A stretch of DNA of 64,000 nt from Pteria penguin (lineage: Eukaryota > Mollusca > Bivalvia > Pterioida > Pteriidae): contig CM068584.1 in assembly GCA_035048485.1 (NCBI GenBank), positions 57,289,739 through 57,353,738 of the forward strand, written 5' to 3'. Made by a program: the position numbers and the translations under genes. Of the stretch, positions 44,753 through 56,357 are shown one piece after another. Position 1 is the stretch's first letter; each line of letters starts with the position of its first letter. The notes below the pieces were generated by a model. The model saw only the letters and a program-made list of their open reading frames with translations, was not told the DNA's origin and did no database searches.

Positions 44753-45610
44753 GTTTAATTATTAAAAGTAATCATTAATACATGTACATTTTGTAAGTAA
44801 ACCTTCGTGACCACTACACATAGGTACATGTACACAAATGCCAAAATTGGTCTTGCATGAGCTTCCCTCTAATTATTGTAATTAATATGAGACATATAAA
44901 GGCTTAAATATTTAAATGCCAAAATAGATGCCTATCTTTGAAACATTACCTCCCCATAGAACTGAACTTCAAGGCACAGTCGAAGATCTGTGACGGCATT
45001 AATCTCTTCCTTGGTCGACTCGAGCATATTACCACGATCGACAAGAATGAAGTTGGTATCTCCTCGCAGCACTTCTGTTTCATCATCTACATCTAGCCTA
45101 CGACCAGTGACAGTTTTAGTTTGGCAAACTCTTAGTATGTTAACAAGGTCAGTGATATTTTTCTCCCTACATTGCGAAATACGCTGAGATAGGATTTCTT
45201 GGAGTTGATTAGATGTAGGCAATGAAGCCTCCGCTTTGTAAATCATGTTTCTGGAATCTTCCTCAATACCTCCGCATTGTAAAACATGCTCCCGTAACTC
45301 GCTGAGAATTATTTTTATGGCATTTGCCACATTCAGCCATCAGGGATGTGAGAGTAGCAGACTTTGCATTGAGTTTTAAATTCCTCTGAATTGGCCGAAA
45401 CGAGACTCTTGCTTGGCTACCAATAACTTCCCGCAAGTTAGCCACACTCCATTCACATTTCAAGGGTTGTAATTCTCTACAGTTACTCATGCAATGCAAA
45501 AGTTCGAATCCTCCTGCATCTTTCAGTTGTTGAAATCCAGCCTCCCCAGTAGGAGTATTGTAAAACCGTCTCCTCTGTATCATCAACTCTAAACTTGACT
45601 TTTTTAAGAC

Positions 45611-46046
45611 CTAACCCTGCATCCTGGAGTGCAATTTCTTTGATGAAGAGGGAGTTCTTACAGCTCTACAGTCTGATAGACATAAAAAAGTGACCTGTCC
45701 ATGTTTTGACATTTGAGTGTCCCTTTTTGGCCGACTTCTTGGTCCACTTCGTGAAGGACGAAAGTAGATATATACGAGTATAAATACATGTAGATATATA
45801 AATAGTAAATATTACCCTTAACAGTTTTTTATGCCGCACTATGACAATTGCTCACTTGAGCTACGCTCAGGTGAGCTAAAAACCAAGCCTAAGGATATCA
45901 TCATGATCATCTGCAAAATACCTTAATTAGATTTTTAAAAATCATTATTATATAGTGGAATGAATACAGCAAATACATTTAGGAAAATACTCATCATTGC
46001 TTTTCAAAATTTTGACTTTTTTGTGAAATCATTTGTGTTTTTGTCA
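45611..46046. other. intergenic; CTCAGGTGAGCTAA repeat at 45845-45880
   Basis: The phrase 'gctcacttgagctacgctca' followed by 'ggtgagctaaaaa' matches the left edge of the window (70-112). No gene. Confidence 0.45.
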
Positions 46047-46250
46047 ATTTGTGCGAGGGGCGCTACAGTAGGGGGCAGACAGGGTGAGGGGCAGGAGGGA
46101 GGCGATAGGGCAGAGGGGGGAGCTAGAAAGAGGGCGGGAGGGGAAGAGAAAGGGAGGGAGAATGGAGGTAAGGGGGTGGGAGGAGGGAGAGGGGTACACC
46201 CTGTCTGCCCCTCTACAAATTACAATGCTACATATTGCTACGCCACCAAT
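46047..46250. mobile_element. MITE-like element with G-rich core
   Basis: AGGGGGCAGACAGGGTG (near 46070) and its near-inverse CACCCTGTCTGCCCCTCT (near 46198) bracket about 115 bp of almost pure purine ('gggagg' repeats). The flanking 'gcgctacagta' and 'tgctacgcc' may be the outer ends. The open frames through the purine core are not genes. Confidence 0.6.
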
Positions 46251-46541
46251 AGGCAATGCCCAAATTCATATTATAGAACTGTTACAGTGACCGTGTAGTA
46301 GAAGTTTAGCTCATTTCGACTTTAATATTCATTTTACTGTAAACTGTACCTCGATCCCTTAGTCATCTGACTCTGGCCGATCGCGCCTTGTTGATCTCTT
46401 CTGTCTTCAGTTTCTAATTCACGTTTCACGCCTTCCCGAAACAAAACTCTCTCCAATTGTTTGCATACTCAATCCAATTTCCCCTAGAATCGCTGCAACT
46501 GCATTACGCGCCATTTTGTGAAATTATGTTATAAAATCTTG

Positions 46542-47136
46542 TTCAAAACCTACCCATGCCAAAAAGTACCCAACCAAAACGTACCCAGATTTGGTCAAAA
46601 CATACCCATCCCACCAAAACGTACCCAACGTAGAAATCAAAAGGTGTCCAACATAATTCTTACTTTTTAGGGTTAATGAAATTGCATATTCGTTCAAAAC
46701 ATCGTCGTTCATCGTATTTAATTGTTGATTTGCAGTATAAAATTTACTCAACACACCGAGTTTTCACCAACATATACTGAAATTATATTGTCTCTGTTGT
46801 CGGTCAAAACTATATCCGATTTTTGATTAATTTTCAATTTATTTATTTATTTACTTATTTATTTTTTTATTTATTTACTTTATATATAAAAGGGATTCTT
46901 ATAATAATGTTCGCAGTGAAATAGCAGATCCAAGCAATGATATTTCGGGTGTATTGACATTCAAAACAGACAGTCTGGGCGGAAGCAGGCAAATTGAGGA
47001 CTGGAGATGAAAAGATTTAAGAAGGGCATTGGGTCGTAGAAATATAAAATATCTACATAAATATTTATATTTATTTCCATCTTGGTAATACTGAGTAATT
47101 GAGCCTTTGGACAATAATGTTTTTAACACTTCCATC

Positions 47137-47170
<34 letters not shown>

Positions 47171-48294
47171 CCGAAGTGATCGAAATTGTATACATGCACG
47201 TTCTACTTTTCAACATAGAAAGCGATGTTTAGCGGATTTTTTTTATTGTTATACTTATGACGATGTATTTATATTTCATTTTAATGCCAAACATAGGATG
47301 ATGTACCGTAAATATGCTAGCATCCACGTCATAATAAAATAAAAACCGGTTAAAAAGTAGCATATTCAGCATATAAGGTCCCATACATCATGTTATGTAG
47401 AAAAAAACGACTATTCTTTTCTTGTAAATTTCGAATAACGTCATTCTTTTGTATCTAATTTCGCATATCTCCTGTTACAATAATACACATTTCGTTAAAT
47501 CATCAACAGCTTTAAAAAAGTCTTAAATTTACGGTGGTTACATGTACATTGGGAACGGGGGGGGGGGGGGTGTGTATCGGATCGTTTGCGAGTTATCGAA
47601 TTCCGTCTGGCTATCCCTTAATTTATATTCGTGTTTATGATAATTGTTGTTGGCTTCCTTGGTAGAATGATTTCAATGGTCGAATGTTTAGACATTTACA
47701 TGGCTTCCACTACCGGTAATAAATAATTCCACGGCGATATCTGCACACAGTATTGTAACACACTAGAGCTTGTATACTATCCATATTTCACTTGAAATAT
47801 AGAAACCTGGGTTTATTTGTCTTTTTAATTTCTTATATATGTTCATCAATGTAGAATATATTTATTACAGGATTCATATGGACGATACACCGTTACATTG
47901 TTAACATTTTCTATTTTATAAAAATTGCGATAAGCGTTAATTCATTTTCAACACAACATATGCCACTTGAAAAGGTTCTTGCATGCACGTTCTCCCAACA
48001 TTTCAAGCTCAGCCAGACAATAGAACTGTTATTAGTATAATTAATAGTGTTTTTATAACGATATCGCTAATACCTGTACGATGCAAGAACAAATTTTGCA
48101 AAAGGTTTTGATTTAATACATTGATATTTTAAATTTTTTATTTACTTAATCCTTGATTTTTTCAAAATATTAACTTATTAATTTACACGTACGTTTTGGT
48201 GGGGTGGGTACGTTTTAACCAAAACATGGGGTACGTTTTGACCAAATCTGGGTACGTTTTGGTTGGGTCCGTTTTGGCATGGGTACGTTTTGAC
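46542..48294. mobile_element. 1.75-kb element with inverted ends made of iterated AAAACGTACCC
   Basis: The left end (46542-46629) holds five and the right end (48189-48294, inverse) six variants of the decamer AAAACGTACCC, with the same spacer order: 'atgcc', 'aac', 'agatttggtc', then 'atcccacc' or 'accccacc'. Such ordered arms show the ends are true inverted copies and not chance. The interior has a 12-G tract near 47560 and a run of about 31 A near 47139-47169 but no transposase. The superfamily is unknown. Confidence 0.78.
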
Positions 48295-48360
48295 CTGCAC
48301 CGACAGCCGTGGATGCGGAATCCTGATCATTAAAATGTTTATGATAATGAACTTGCTCGA

Positions 48361-49010
48361 CATAAAGAAATGACACAACATAAAGACGTCTTGGCATAAC
48401 ATAAAGACGTTTTACCATAACAAAAAGGGATCTTGGCATAAACATAAAAGAATTTTGACAGAGCAAGGAGAGGTTTTGATAAAACAGTAAGGGGTTTTGA
48501 CATAACATTAAGGGGTTTTGACATAACATAGAGAGGTTTTGACATAACATAACGAGGTCACGACATAACATAAAGACATTTGGTTCATAACATAAATGGG
48601 CCTTGACATGCCATAAACAGGTTTTGACATAACATAGAGGTTTTGACATGTCATAAAGAGGTTTTGACATAACGTAAAGAGGTTTAGACATGTCATAAAG
48701 AGGTTTTGACATAACATAAAGAGGTTTTGACATAACAGAGGTTTTGACATAACATAAAGGGGTTTTGACATAACATAAAGACATTTTGTCATAACATATA
48801 TGGGCATTGACATGACATAAAGAGGTTTTGACAACATAAAGAGGTTTTGACATAACAAAGAGGTTTTGACATAACAAAGAGGTCTTGACATAACGTAAAG
48901 GGGTTTTGACATAAGATAAAGAGGTTTTGACATAACATAAAGGGGTTTTGACATAACATAAAGACATTTTGTCATAACATAAATAAGACTCCACACAACA
49001 TATTGAAATA
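48361..49010. repeat. 21-bp minisatellite, about 30 units
   Basis: Units of the type GAGGTTTTGACATAACATAAA repeat with shorter (17-18 bp) and variant units ('gacattttgtcataacata'). Because 21 is a multiple of three, minus-strand frames stay open for 162-273 residues and encode YVMSKPL/LCYVKTS heptads. The array directly follows the right end of the 46542-48294 element. It is not called a gene: there is no non-repetitive domain and two overlapping frames are equally open. Confidence 0.9.
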
Positions 49011-49314
49011 TTGACTTTTAGTAAAGATGTTTCCACAATACGTAAGTAAATTATTTACTTATGATAAAGACGTAACCACATATTTTATTGACGTATTGTT
49101 ATAATGTTGTGGTTTTTTACAATATAAGGCAGCTTAGGCGTTCCATTAGTTCCCTCACATTTTATTATTATTAATGGTAACATAATAGCACCATCTGCAG
49201 TTTTTAAGACTTAGTTGTAAACCAATGTTTTGCACTACTCTCGCCCATTAATCCATCAAAAATTTCCTGTGTTAACATTAACATTTAAATGCTAATAATT
49301 ATCGCAAATCTCGG
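49011..49314. other. intergenic, nothing recognised
   Basis: AT-rich; no feature seen. Confidence 0.35.
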
Positions 49315-49631
49315 CTATCTTTGAATTTTCATTCTTGCGAAATTATTGATATTGTAAATAAGGTTTTTCGTACCAGCATCATTGTCTACTACTGAATTTG
49401 GGACATCAGTTTTATTTAAATCAGTGGTCATTTTGGTCCAGATTTTGCTCAGGATTTGGCGAAAACTATATTGCTCTGTCGTGACTCTGATGTGTCCGAC
49501 ATCCGGCAAAGTTTCTTCAGTTAATATGGCCACATTTGTTCTTGGACTGAATAAAATCAGCATATGTCGGAGACTGTCATCAATTGTTTGTCATTTGCAA
49601 AGTTTATCCGGACTTTAGGTGAAGATGCCAT
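49315..49631 (-). pseudogene. candidate coding region with one frame change, unidentified
   Basis: An ATG in good context ('gacaaaATGGCAT', 49631) starts MASSPKVRINFANDK. A shift of frame near 49580-49590 leads into LRHMLILFSPRTNVAILTEE...IRVTTEQYSFRQIL, ending at 49315. Codon usage and residue mix look protein-like in both parts, and the second part has an 82-residue open frame. I recognise no family. It may be a one-exon gene broken by an indel, a first exon with an unrecognised intron, or chance. Confidence 0.35.
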
Positions 49632-50360
49632 TTTGTCAACTTCAATAAATTTTAATATATAAATTGAGAAACAGTATTGTGAAATATAATTTAGAATAGT
49701 TAAATTAATAAATAAATGAACATGAATGCAATTGCCCAAAATAATGAAAGTTAGGACATTCTCAAACTTGGTGTCAACCCAATGCACAAACAACACGAGT
49801 CACACGTGAGTAGGGTTATGCAGAGGTATTCGTAACAAAAGAATTGAGGTTCTTTTTTATTGATCTAGAACAAAAAAATATTGAGGATCTACTTTTACTT
49901 TCAATTTCTATATTAAATACATTCGAAGGATTTCACTTTCCATATTGAATACATCACAGAGAGTCTCTTTTGTTTGTCTAGAACAAAATATTTGGTTTTA
50001 ATATAACACTTCATTAAACAATATCCTCAGGCATAAGAAAGGTCAAGTTCTCTCATCTGCAGAACAGAATAAATATTAAACGTTTTTCATTGATCTTTTT
50101 CTATTTCACTCAGGCAACGGGAGCATTCTCCAGGACTATCGGCTGGAAGCTTAGATAGCTTATTGGAGAATTAAAAGTGCGTACAGTCTGGGTGTCAAGG
50201 ACGAAACGTGTGCCCCTGTCCGGCAACAAGAAGAACCGACACGCCATATACCACGACGCCACACTGAGTCCTTAGTCGATAAATACATATATATACAAGA
50301 CTCCTTCACGCACGGTACTGGTGGAGAATCCAAACTTGACAAGAAACGGAAGAAGAAGAG
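49632..50360. other. intergenic; possible 5' leader of a retroelement at 50190-50360
   Basis: Bases 50210-50360 ('cccctgtccggcaac', 'gccatataccacgacg') lie just upstream of the gag relic and could be its leader. No long terminal repeat was recognised. Confidence 0.35.
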
Positions 50361-50815
50361 ATGCCTGCTCCTAGTAACATGAAACAGCAGATATGAGGAG
50401 TTCTCCGAAAGGGTCCGAGGAGCTCAAGGAACGATTATAATGAGAAAGAAGACCAGCTAAGTATACCAAGAGCTAAGTATGACCAGTTACTGGCATCGAT
50501 AGAGTCTCAAGATATCATGAAACTGAAAGTACTACAGCCGACCATGTACCACCTAGTCCAATCCAAGCAGTGCAGTTAATACCGCAAACAGTAGCCCGAA
50601 TACCGGTACCACCCTTGGATAAATATGACGGTAGAAGCCCGGCAACCGAGTGTGTGGATGTCGTGGATGCCTTTATAAGCTTGCATAACATCCAAGAGGT
50701 AAAGGCAATTTAGCGTTTACCTTTTTACCTTGCAGGGATTGCGCTGCAATGGTCGAGACAATTTACTTCCAATGCTAGTGAGGCCCATCGCAAATGACTG
50801 GTTCAAATTATTCAA
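50361..50815 (+). pseudogene. Ty3-type gag relic, 5' part
   Basis: From ATG 50361 (MPAPSNMKQQ) the frame soon breaks. After changes of frame the segment near 50600-50790 reads VPPLDKYDGRSPATECVD, FISLHNIQEVKAI, then after a stop LPFYLAGIALQWSRQF. The order 'KYDG...F...H...FYLAGIALQW' is the usual core of Ty3/gypsy Gag capsid proteins. At least two in-frame stops and two frame changes are present. Its continuation lies about 2.3 kb to the right. Described only; no repaired version is given. Confidence 0.65.
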
Positions 50816-53164
50816 AATGCGTTGTTTGCAATTTTCGCATCAATAATTTATCTGGGAAATATTTTTAACATGTAAATCAAAATCATATCATTAGAATATT
50901 CATTTTGTTTTCTTCTCATTTCTCAGATTTCATCTCATTTGGAGTAGAAATAAAGAAATTAGGGCAATTTGAAAATATCTAAAATGATTAAAATATCTAA
51001 CGACACCGCAGCAGTTACAGCGAGATGTTTATTTTGCCATATACTTGACGGCCGCGCTTAGAATCAATGAGCATAAAAGCGGTATGTTCACTGGCGTTGT
51101 TCGGGGTCACAGTTGTATCAAGTCCAGTGAGGTGAGGTTTTTCAGGTAGATACGTCCATTACCTGTAAACGAAAAACGAAGTGCGATGCGGGCACACGTA
51201 AGTTTTATTTATATATAATTTTCGGTTTTTAATTTATTTCTACCGGCCCATAATATGCGATAAGTATGTTTCCCCCGATTCATTTCATACCATTTTTTAA
51301 GAAATATACCTAGAAATGACTACAAACATTTGAAAATAAAAAAAAGCGTCTTCCTCTTTGACAAAACAACTATCCGCCATATTGTTTTCACGAGTCATTT
51401 GATTGTATCGATATAGATAGATAAACAATCGTACATTATATAGTTCTCCAATAAGGAGAACACATAACGAAAATAATGTCTATAGATAGTAATTATGATT
51501 ATCTTATTTCTGAAAAAAAAAATACCCCGTAGCTATTATTTACAAAGTTTTATTTCTCAAAAGTTTCATTTCATCATTCTTGATGTAATTTAAAGAACAG
51601 CGTGGGCGCGTGGGCTAATACTTACCATGGACGATTTTTATATTCGAATTGATAATTATTGGTATTTACATTAATTAAATATTTGACGATTTCATCTAGT
51701 TTACTGTAATTCTGTAGCACTATTAATACGATTTTACACGTGTTTCTCGGGGCGATCTCCACGTATTGTCGTATAGCATTATGTACAGAAATACACATTT
51801 CAATGTAATAAATACCAAGGCATATATTGTGCGATGAAATAAGACATCATTTCATCTTTAGTTTACATTGACCCCACTCTTTACAACTTCAGACTTACAA
51901 TTTAATTGTAGATAAGTCTAGACCTCTGCTCAAGGTTGGGGGGGGGGGGGGGTTAATTTATTCATATTTAAGGAAGACATTTTTTGTTAAAGGAAAAATG
52001 ACAAGACTAAGAGCCTCTTTTGATTAAAATGATTTGGTTTTAATCTTCTTTAATTAATTTTGGTATTTATATCGGTGGCGAATCCAGAATTTCCGAAATG
52101 GGAGGGGGGGGGGGGGGGGGGGGGGAGGCGCACAAGTGAAAGTCCAATGTAAACCAAAATACTCTGCCAATTTAGGGGCGAAATCTGAAGATCTAGAGCG
52201 ATCACCTGTCACCTGTGCGGCTAAATTATTACGTAATATCACCTCAACCGGCTGTCTGACCCAGCAAATATCAACCTTCATTTCGTACATTTTAACAGCT
52301 TTCAAGATATTAATTAGCGATCTTAATAAACTGGGTATTCATATTAATGAAAGACAAGGACTAATTATCCGGTTCCCTGTTAATTGTGGATTATCATGAA
52401 GGAGACATAAAGAACAGGAATTGAAATCAACCAAACTTTACGACAATTTGTATTTATGAAGAGTTAATATTTGAGATTATAACACTTTTATTAAAAGTTT
52501 TTATGTTTTTAAAATAATGAATATAATACATATAGTAGATTAATATAAAAAACTAAGCTATACTATGATAAATTAAATGGTATGTGATATTTTTCACATT
52601 TTTAAAAAGAGTTACCCGCCCCTGATTTAGGTAAAATGTTTTTGCTTATAAAGAGCTTATTTTTTGTCATACAATCTAAATTCCTTCAAATATCCTTATA
52701 AGTAACCATTTTAAAAAAAGTTTTTACATTATTATGAATCGTTGTATAAGGTTTTAGAAAAAATGACCTTGGACATTTGGACTTCGTCATTTTCATCAAA
52801 GTAAAAAAGCATTCTTCGTCAAGTTTAAGAGATTATATTTGAGATGATAAGACTTACAACCAATGTTTTTATCTTTTTTCCTAATACCTGTAGTACATAA
52901 AGTAGATTAATATAAATAAATCACAAATTTTATGCATAACTGATTAAGTTATACACTCATAAAACTGCGAGGTTGTGCATTTTCATTTGCTTGAAAAAGG
53001 TGTGAAAATGCAATATTGTCCATTTTCAAATCCTCATATCTTGTAAAGTGCTCGAGATAAACCGATGAAATTTTCAGTGTTTGTTGACTATAAAATATGC
53101 TTTGCAAGTTACTTGTTTTTTGGTATATTGTGATACAAGTAAATTATTTATAGGTATCTAAAGA
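50816..53164. other. 2.3-kb unassigned stretch separating two gag parts
   Basis: No coding frame with family resemblance. It contains a 14-G tract at about 51939-51952 and, at 52074-52130, 'ggtggcgaatccagaatttc' followed by about 19 G, a probable degraded GCGGATC-MITE end. The stretch may be an insertion into gag or the gag parts may come from separate copies. No terminal repeats were found. Confidence 0.4.
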
Positions 53165-53647
53165 GTGTATCTCATGTGTATTTAAGGAAAGGGTTTGGGC
53201 TTCCCTACCAATGCATAAATCGACGTTGTCGACAATAAAAACCGTTGGAGAGATTCAGACCATCCCATAGGCAAGGACCTGCTGAAAATCAGACATGACC
53301 GTATATCGGTAAACGGTAAACGATTACTTATACCGAGTGCGGAAACTTGCCACGGAATCATCAATGGATGAGGTCATCACTTATTTCGCAACAGAGAGAC
53401 TTATAGATCAATTACAGACGATCGCAACTCTGGAAGACCTCAGGAAGCAAGCGATGCTCGTGGAGGCCGGAAACCAAGGTAGCAGCAGCATTGCGAGTGC
53501 AATTTCGGAAGGCGTACAAGCCGCTGTGTCATCATTTCAGGGACTAATGCTTAACGCGTTAGACGAAAAGCTGGCCCACATCAATGCCTTTAACGCAGAG
53601 CGCGCCACCAATTCCCGTTGTCAGCCGCCGGTACAGCTACAGCCGCA
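53165..53647 (+). pseudogene. Ty3-type gag relic, 3' part, cut by the Harbinger element
   Basis: The 53337-53647 frame reads ATESSMDEVITYFATERL, EDLRKQAMLVEAGNQGSS, ISEGVQAAVSSFQGLM and FNAERATNSRCQPP, resembling the region of Ty3-type Gag before the zinc knuckle. Earlier bases (53165-53336) contain stops. The frame runs into the transposon at 53651, where TAA is duplicated. Downstream of the element (58797 on) only about 10 further codons look continuous. Confidence 0.55.
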
Positions 53648-53668
53648 TAAAGCCCCTGTCACACTAGA

Positions 53669-53940
53669 CGGCGATCCCACGGCGCTCTAATATTTCTCAG
53701 AGCGCCGTGGCATCGCCATGAAAAATGTAAGAAAAATGTCCCGAGTGAGTTGCATGGCGACCCCACGGCGACCTCACTGCGATCATAGAGATGCCATGGC
53801 GCTCCTACCGCGTTGTTTAGCGCGATCCTACGGCGATCATGCCGGCGACTGACTGCGTTCTTACGGCGCGTCCGCTGCGCTCATGGAGATGCCACGGCGC
53901 GCTCACTGCGACTGCACGGCGCTTTCACAGCGCTCTGAAG
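53669..53940. promoter_or_regulatory. left subterminal array of about 11-bp GC-rich iterons
   Basis: After the inverted end, units such as ATGGCGACCCC, ACGGCGACCTC, ACTGCGATCAT, CTACGGCGATC and ACGGCGCTTTC follow one another at mostly 11-bp steps over more than 150 bp, with a few inverse units near 53700. The arrays differ sharply in GC from the rest of the window. In other DNA transposons subterminal repeats bind the transposase or its partner; that role here is inference. The array also forms the upstream region of the MADF-like gene. Confidence 0.8.
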
Positions 53941-54539
53941 ACACGTGACAATTTTCATCATTTTGTAGTCTGCTCTTGTGCCGAAGATGCCGCCAAAAAA
54001 GAAATCTCAGACAGGGAAAAAGAATACCGTAATACAAGAAAGAGAGGACACGCCAGCCCCACCATCACCACCACAGGATCCCACGTAAACTCTTATTCCA
54101 ACACCAAATGTTGCACCTAGCAGCCCACAACAAAAAAAGTCAAACACTGTAACTGACCTATCTGTTGAGCAAGAAGATGAAATGGCGTCGTGGCCACAAG
54201 ACAATGAACTCCTGTATAACAAAAAACTGAATGCATACAAAGACTTTAAAAAGAAAGACGCCTTATGGGAATCCAAAGCTGCTGACATGGATAAAGACCT
54301 CCAGATCTTAAAAACCTGGTACAGATCTATTCGCACACGTTTTACTCGACTAATACACAGAAAATCTGGAGATGGGGCATCCGAAACTAACAGAAAGGGA
54401 CCGTTGGATCCTTGCAAACTTTGGCTGGTTGAAAGAACACGTCATGGAAGTGCAAAAGAAAACCACAGTCAGTGTAAGTCATATGATTTTTGTCCCCCGC
54501 TTTCTCAAAAGCGAAAGGACATTCTTTAGATTGTCTGTC

Positions 54540-54720
54540 TGTCCGTCCGTCACAAAAACGTTGGCCATAACTTTTGCACTATTACAGAGCTTTGATACTT
54601 GGCATGTGTGTTCTTTGTGACAAGACCTTTTCCGGATGGTGCCATGTCGTGACATTGGCTGTGACCTTTGACATACTTCAAGGTTAAATTTGTTGCCGAA
54701 TCGGGGACCACAATTCTATG
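54540..54720 (+). repeat. dispersed repeat inside the MADF-gene intron
   Basis: 'gtctgtctgtccgtccgtca' followed by 'cataacttttgcactattac' and 'tgacctttgacatacttcaa' is a phrase order common to dispersed repeats in bivalve DNA. It shows the intron has been accumulating other sequence. Confidence 0.5.
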
Positions 54721-54802
54721 AATTTGCTTGTTAACCTTCTTCTTTATCAAAAATAACAAAGTTCCGCAGGACGATTTAACTATGCCACATAACACAGAAC
54801 AA

Positions 54803-54804
<2 letters not shown>

Positions 54805-54847
<43 letters not shown>

Positions 54848-54852
54848 ATTTG

Positions 54853-54890
<38 letters not shown>

Positions 54891-54906
54891 ATTCTACTAC
54901 TACTAA
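54805..54906. repeat. (ACT)n microsatellite
   Basis: About 100 bp of ACT/TAC repeats with one interruption (catttgt near 54848), within the same intron. Confidence 0.92.
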
Positions 54907-56357
54907 TGTATTTTAAGAACTTAATAAGAAAAACATACATAGTTTTTTCTTTAGGAATATGTGATGCTACTTTGATATTTCATCTGTAGGATATACGATA
55001 AACATTGGGTGTCAAATTTTATTTTTCTATGAAATCATGACTTTTATGCTCCAAATATTTTTGTGTTTCAGTTAAAGGAAAAGATAGCCACTGCCAGTTC
55101 GATTGAGGATGATCAGCTTGACGACCCAACGGATACCGAAAGTGTTACCACTGAAAGACTGCGTCTAGAACCCCTTCCCCGGAAGTCGTCTGCCAGGAAA
55201 GCCATCCAAGAGGAAGATCGTTTGCTCAGCAACATTGCTGCTAGGGAGGAGCAGTCTTTCTCTTTCCAAACAAAGGTGTTAGAGATGTTGGCTCCCGCGA
55301 AGGCCACAGAAAGAACCCGCTTCGCTGATTGCGCCAAAGAGGTAATGATAGGCATACACCCGTCACTTTGGCTAAAGTTTCAGCGCGAGTGTAGCAGTTT
55401 GCTTTATACCTACCAGGAAAAAAGCGAAGAGATTCTCAGCCTTGTTAACCAACAGCAACTATTACCTCAGCAGCCACTGTATTCCACACATCAGCAAACA
55501 CAGTATCAGTTTAACCCAAGGTCCGGACCGTCTGCCACTGACACAAGGTGGCAGCCCCCGACTCAACAATGGCCAACTCCACCCCAGCACAATATGCCTG
55601 TATGGGGTTCACAGAACTCATCGATGATGCTTGGTCATGGGACATCAGACTTGCAAATGACGTCGATGGTCATTGGTCATTCCTCAACTGACTTATCTAG
55701 CAGAACCAACACTGCGTCCGTTGCCCAGTCAGGCCAGCCGGCCTTTAGTCTATCGAAAATTGTTCGCGACAATATCCTGACCGATACCCCCCTTGCAGGT
55801 TCTGACGCAACCATGGACGATTGAATGAATCTGAACTTGTAAACAAACTTTTATTTTATTTCATATTATTTGGCGCATACAGGAAGTGTTGAGCTATCAG
55901 TTTAAATTCTTTACACAAAATGGACAAAATGTGTAAATCCACATACATAAACAATGTAATTGTGTTTCAAACATTCAGAATAAGTATATGTTGTCAATGT
56001 TTTTTCACCCAAGGACCAATATTGTCCGATAACAAATTTATCTTCATTTAAGCAAGTGTTGTTACTTTTTTCTTCTTTTTTTTCAATTTATTGTTATCAC
56101 TGATTTGTTTTACGGTTTTGTACGAACTGATCTTAGATATATTTCATTTGCGTTTGTAAGAAAAAGAAACGATGTTGTTTCTTCGTATATTTCAGCAAAA
56201 CGTTGAGTTGATTAATAAAACTGTTTTACTTTTTTTGTAAATTGTACAACTTAAAAGTACGTTTTTGCGTACCACACATATATGAAGCACCACTATACTG
56301 TCACAAAATACAAGCACACATGTTCTTCAGTTAGTCAAAGTCTTTTTTTATCACATT

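Larger units (their letters stand above)
43349..45610 (-). pseudogene. HECT-domain ubiquitin ligase relic (G2E3-like)
   Basis: HECT enzymes transfer ubiquitin through a C-terminal cysteine. Three exons are visible on the minus strand. Exon A (about 45610-44950) encodes RRRFYNTPTGEAGF..., FRPIQRNL, MAECGKCHK and, in another frame, ELREHVLQC (together a C-x2-C...H-x3-C finger), then GDTNFILVDRGN and LEVQFYGE at a GTAATG donor. Exon B (44329-44199) continues in phase with TDVDLGGPRKE, the HECT-start signature, and after a frame change LRQMKEQYFDPVREW and ADYAVLGKIIG. Exon C ends at 43349 with ELVEKIFKSE and LRQGLDVLGLYQV. Frame breaks lie at an A run near 45316 and a T8 run at 44287-44294; a hAT-type element lies between B and C. 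The catalytic lobe was not found. Either a decaying paralogue or a poorly polished assembly. The intact TatD frame favours real decay. Confidence 0.72.
53987..55824 (+). pseudogene. Harbinger MADF/Myb-like DNA-binding protein, damaged
   Basis: In PIF/Harbinger elements this second protein binds the element ends and helps bring the transposase to the nucleus. The likely start is MPPKKKSQTGKKN (53987), a nuclear-signal-like N-terminus. A TAA at 54086-54088 interrupts the frame after 33 codons. Then comes a MADF-like region: NELLYNKKLNAYKDFKKKDA, LWESKAADM and LKTWYRSIRTRF. A one-base shift near 54380 moves the frame to LTERDRWILANFGWL. The exon ends at 54473 (AGT|GTAAGT). Exon 2 starts at 55072 after 'ttttgtgtttcag', in phase, and encodes a polar region, AAREEQSFSFQ, a possible helical segment and a Gln/Pro-rich tail to 55824. 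The intron holds an ACT microsatellite. Confidence 0.82.

Noticed and set aside
45960..46298. 112-residue frame rich in Gly/Glu/Arg
   Set aside because: Driven by the purine-rich core of a MITE-like element.
48215..49036. 273- and 162-residue heptad-repeat proteins
   Set aside because: Open only because the minisatellite period is 21 bp; two frames are equally open and there is no non-repeat domain.
53839..54120. 93-residue frame at the Harbinger left end
   Set aside because: Runs through the iteron array and out of frame with the MADF gene; no motif.
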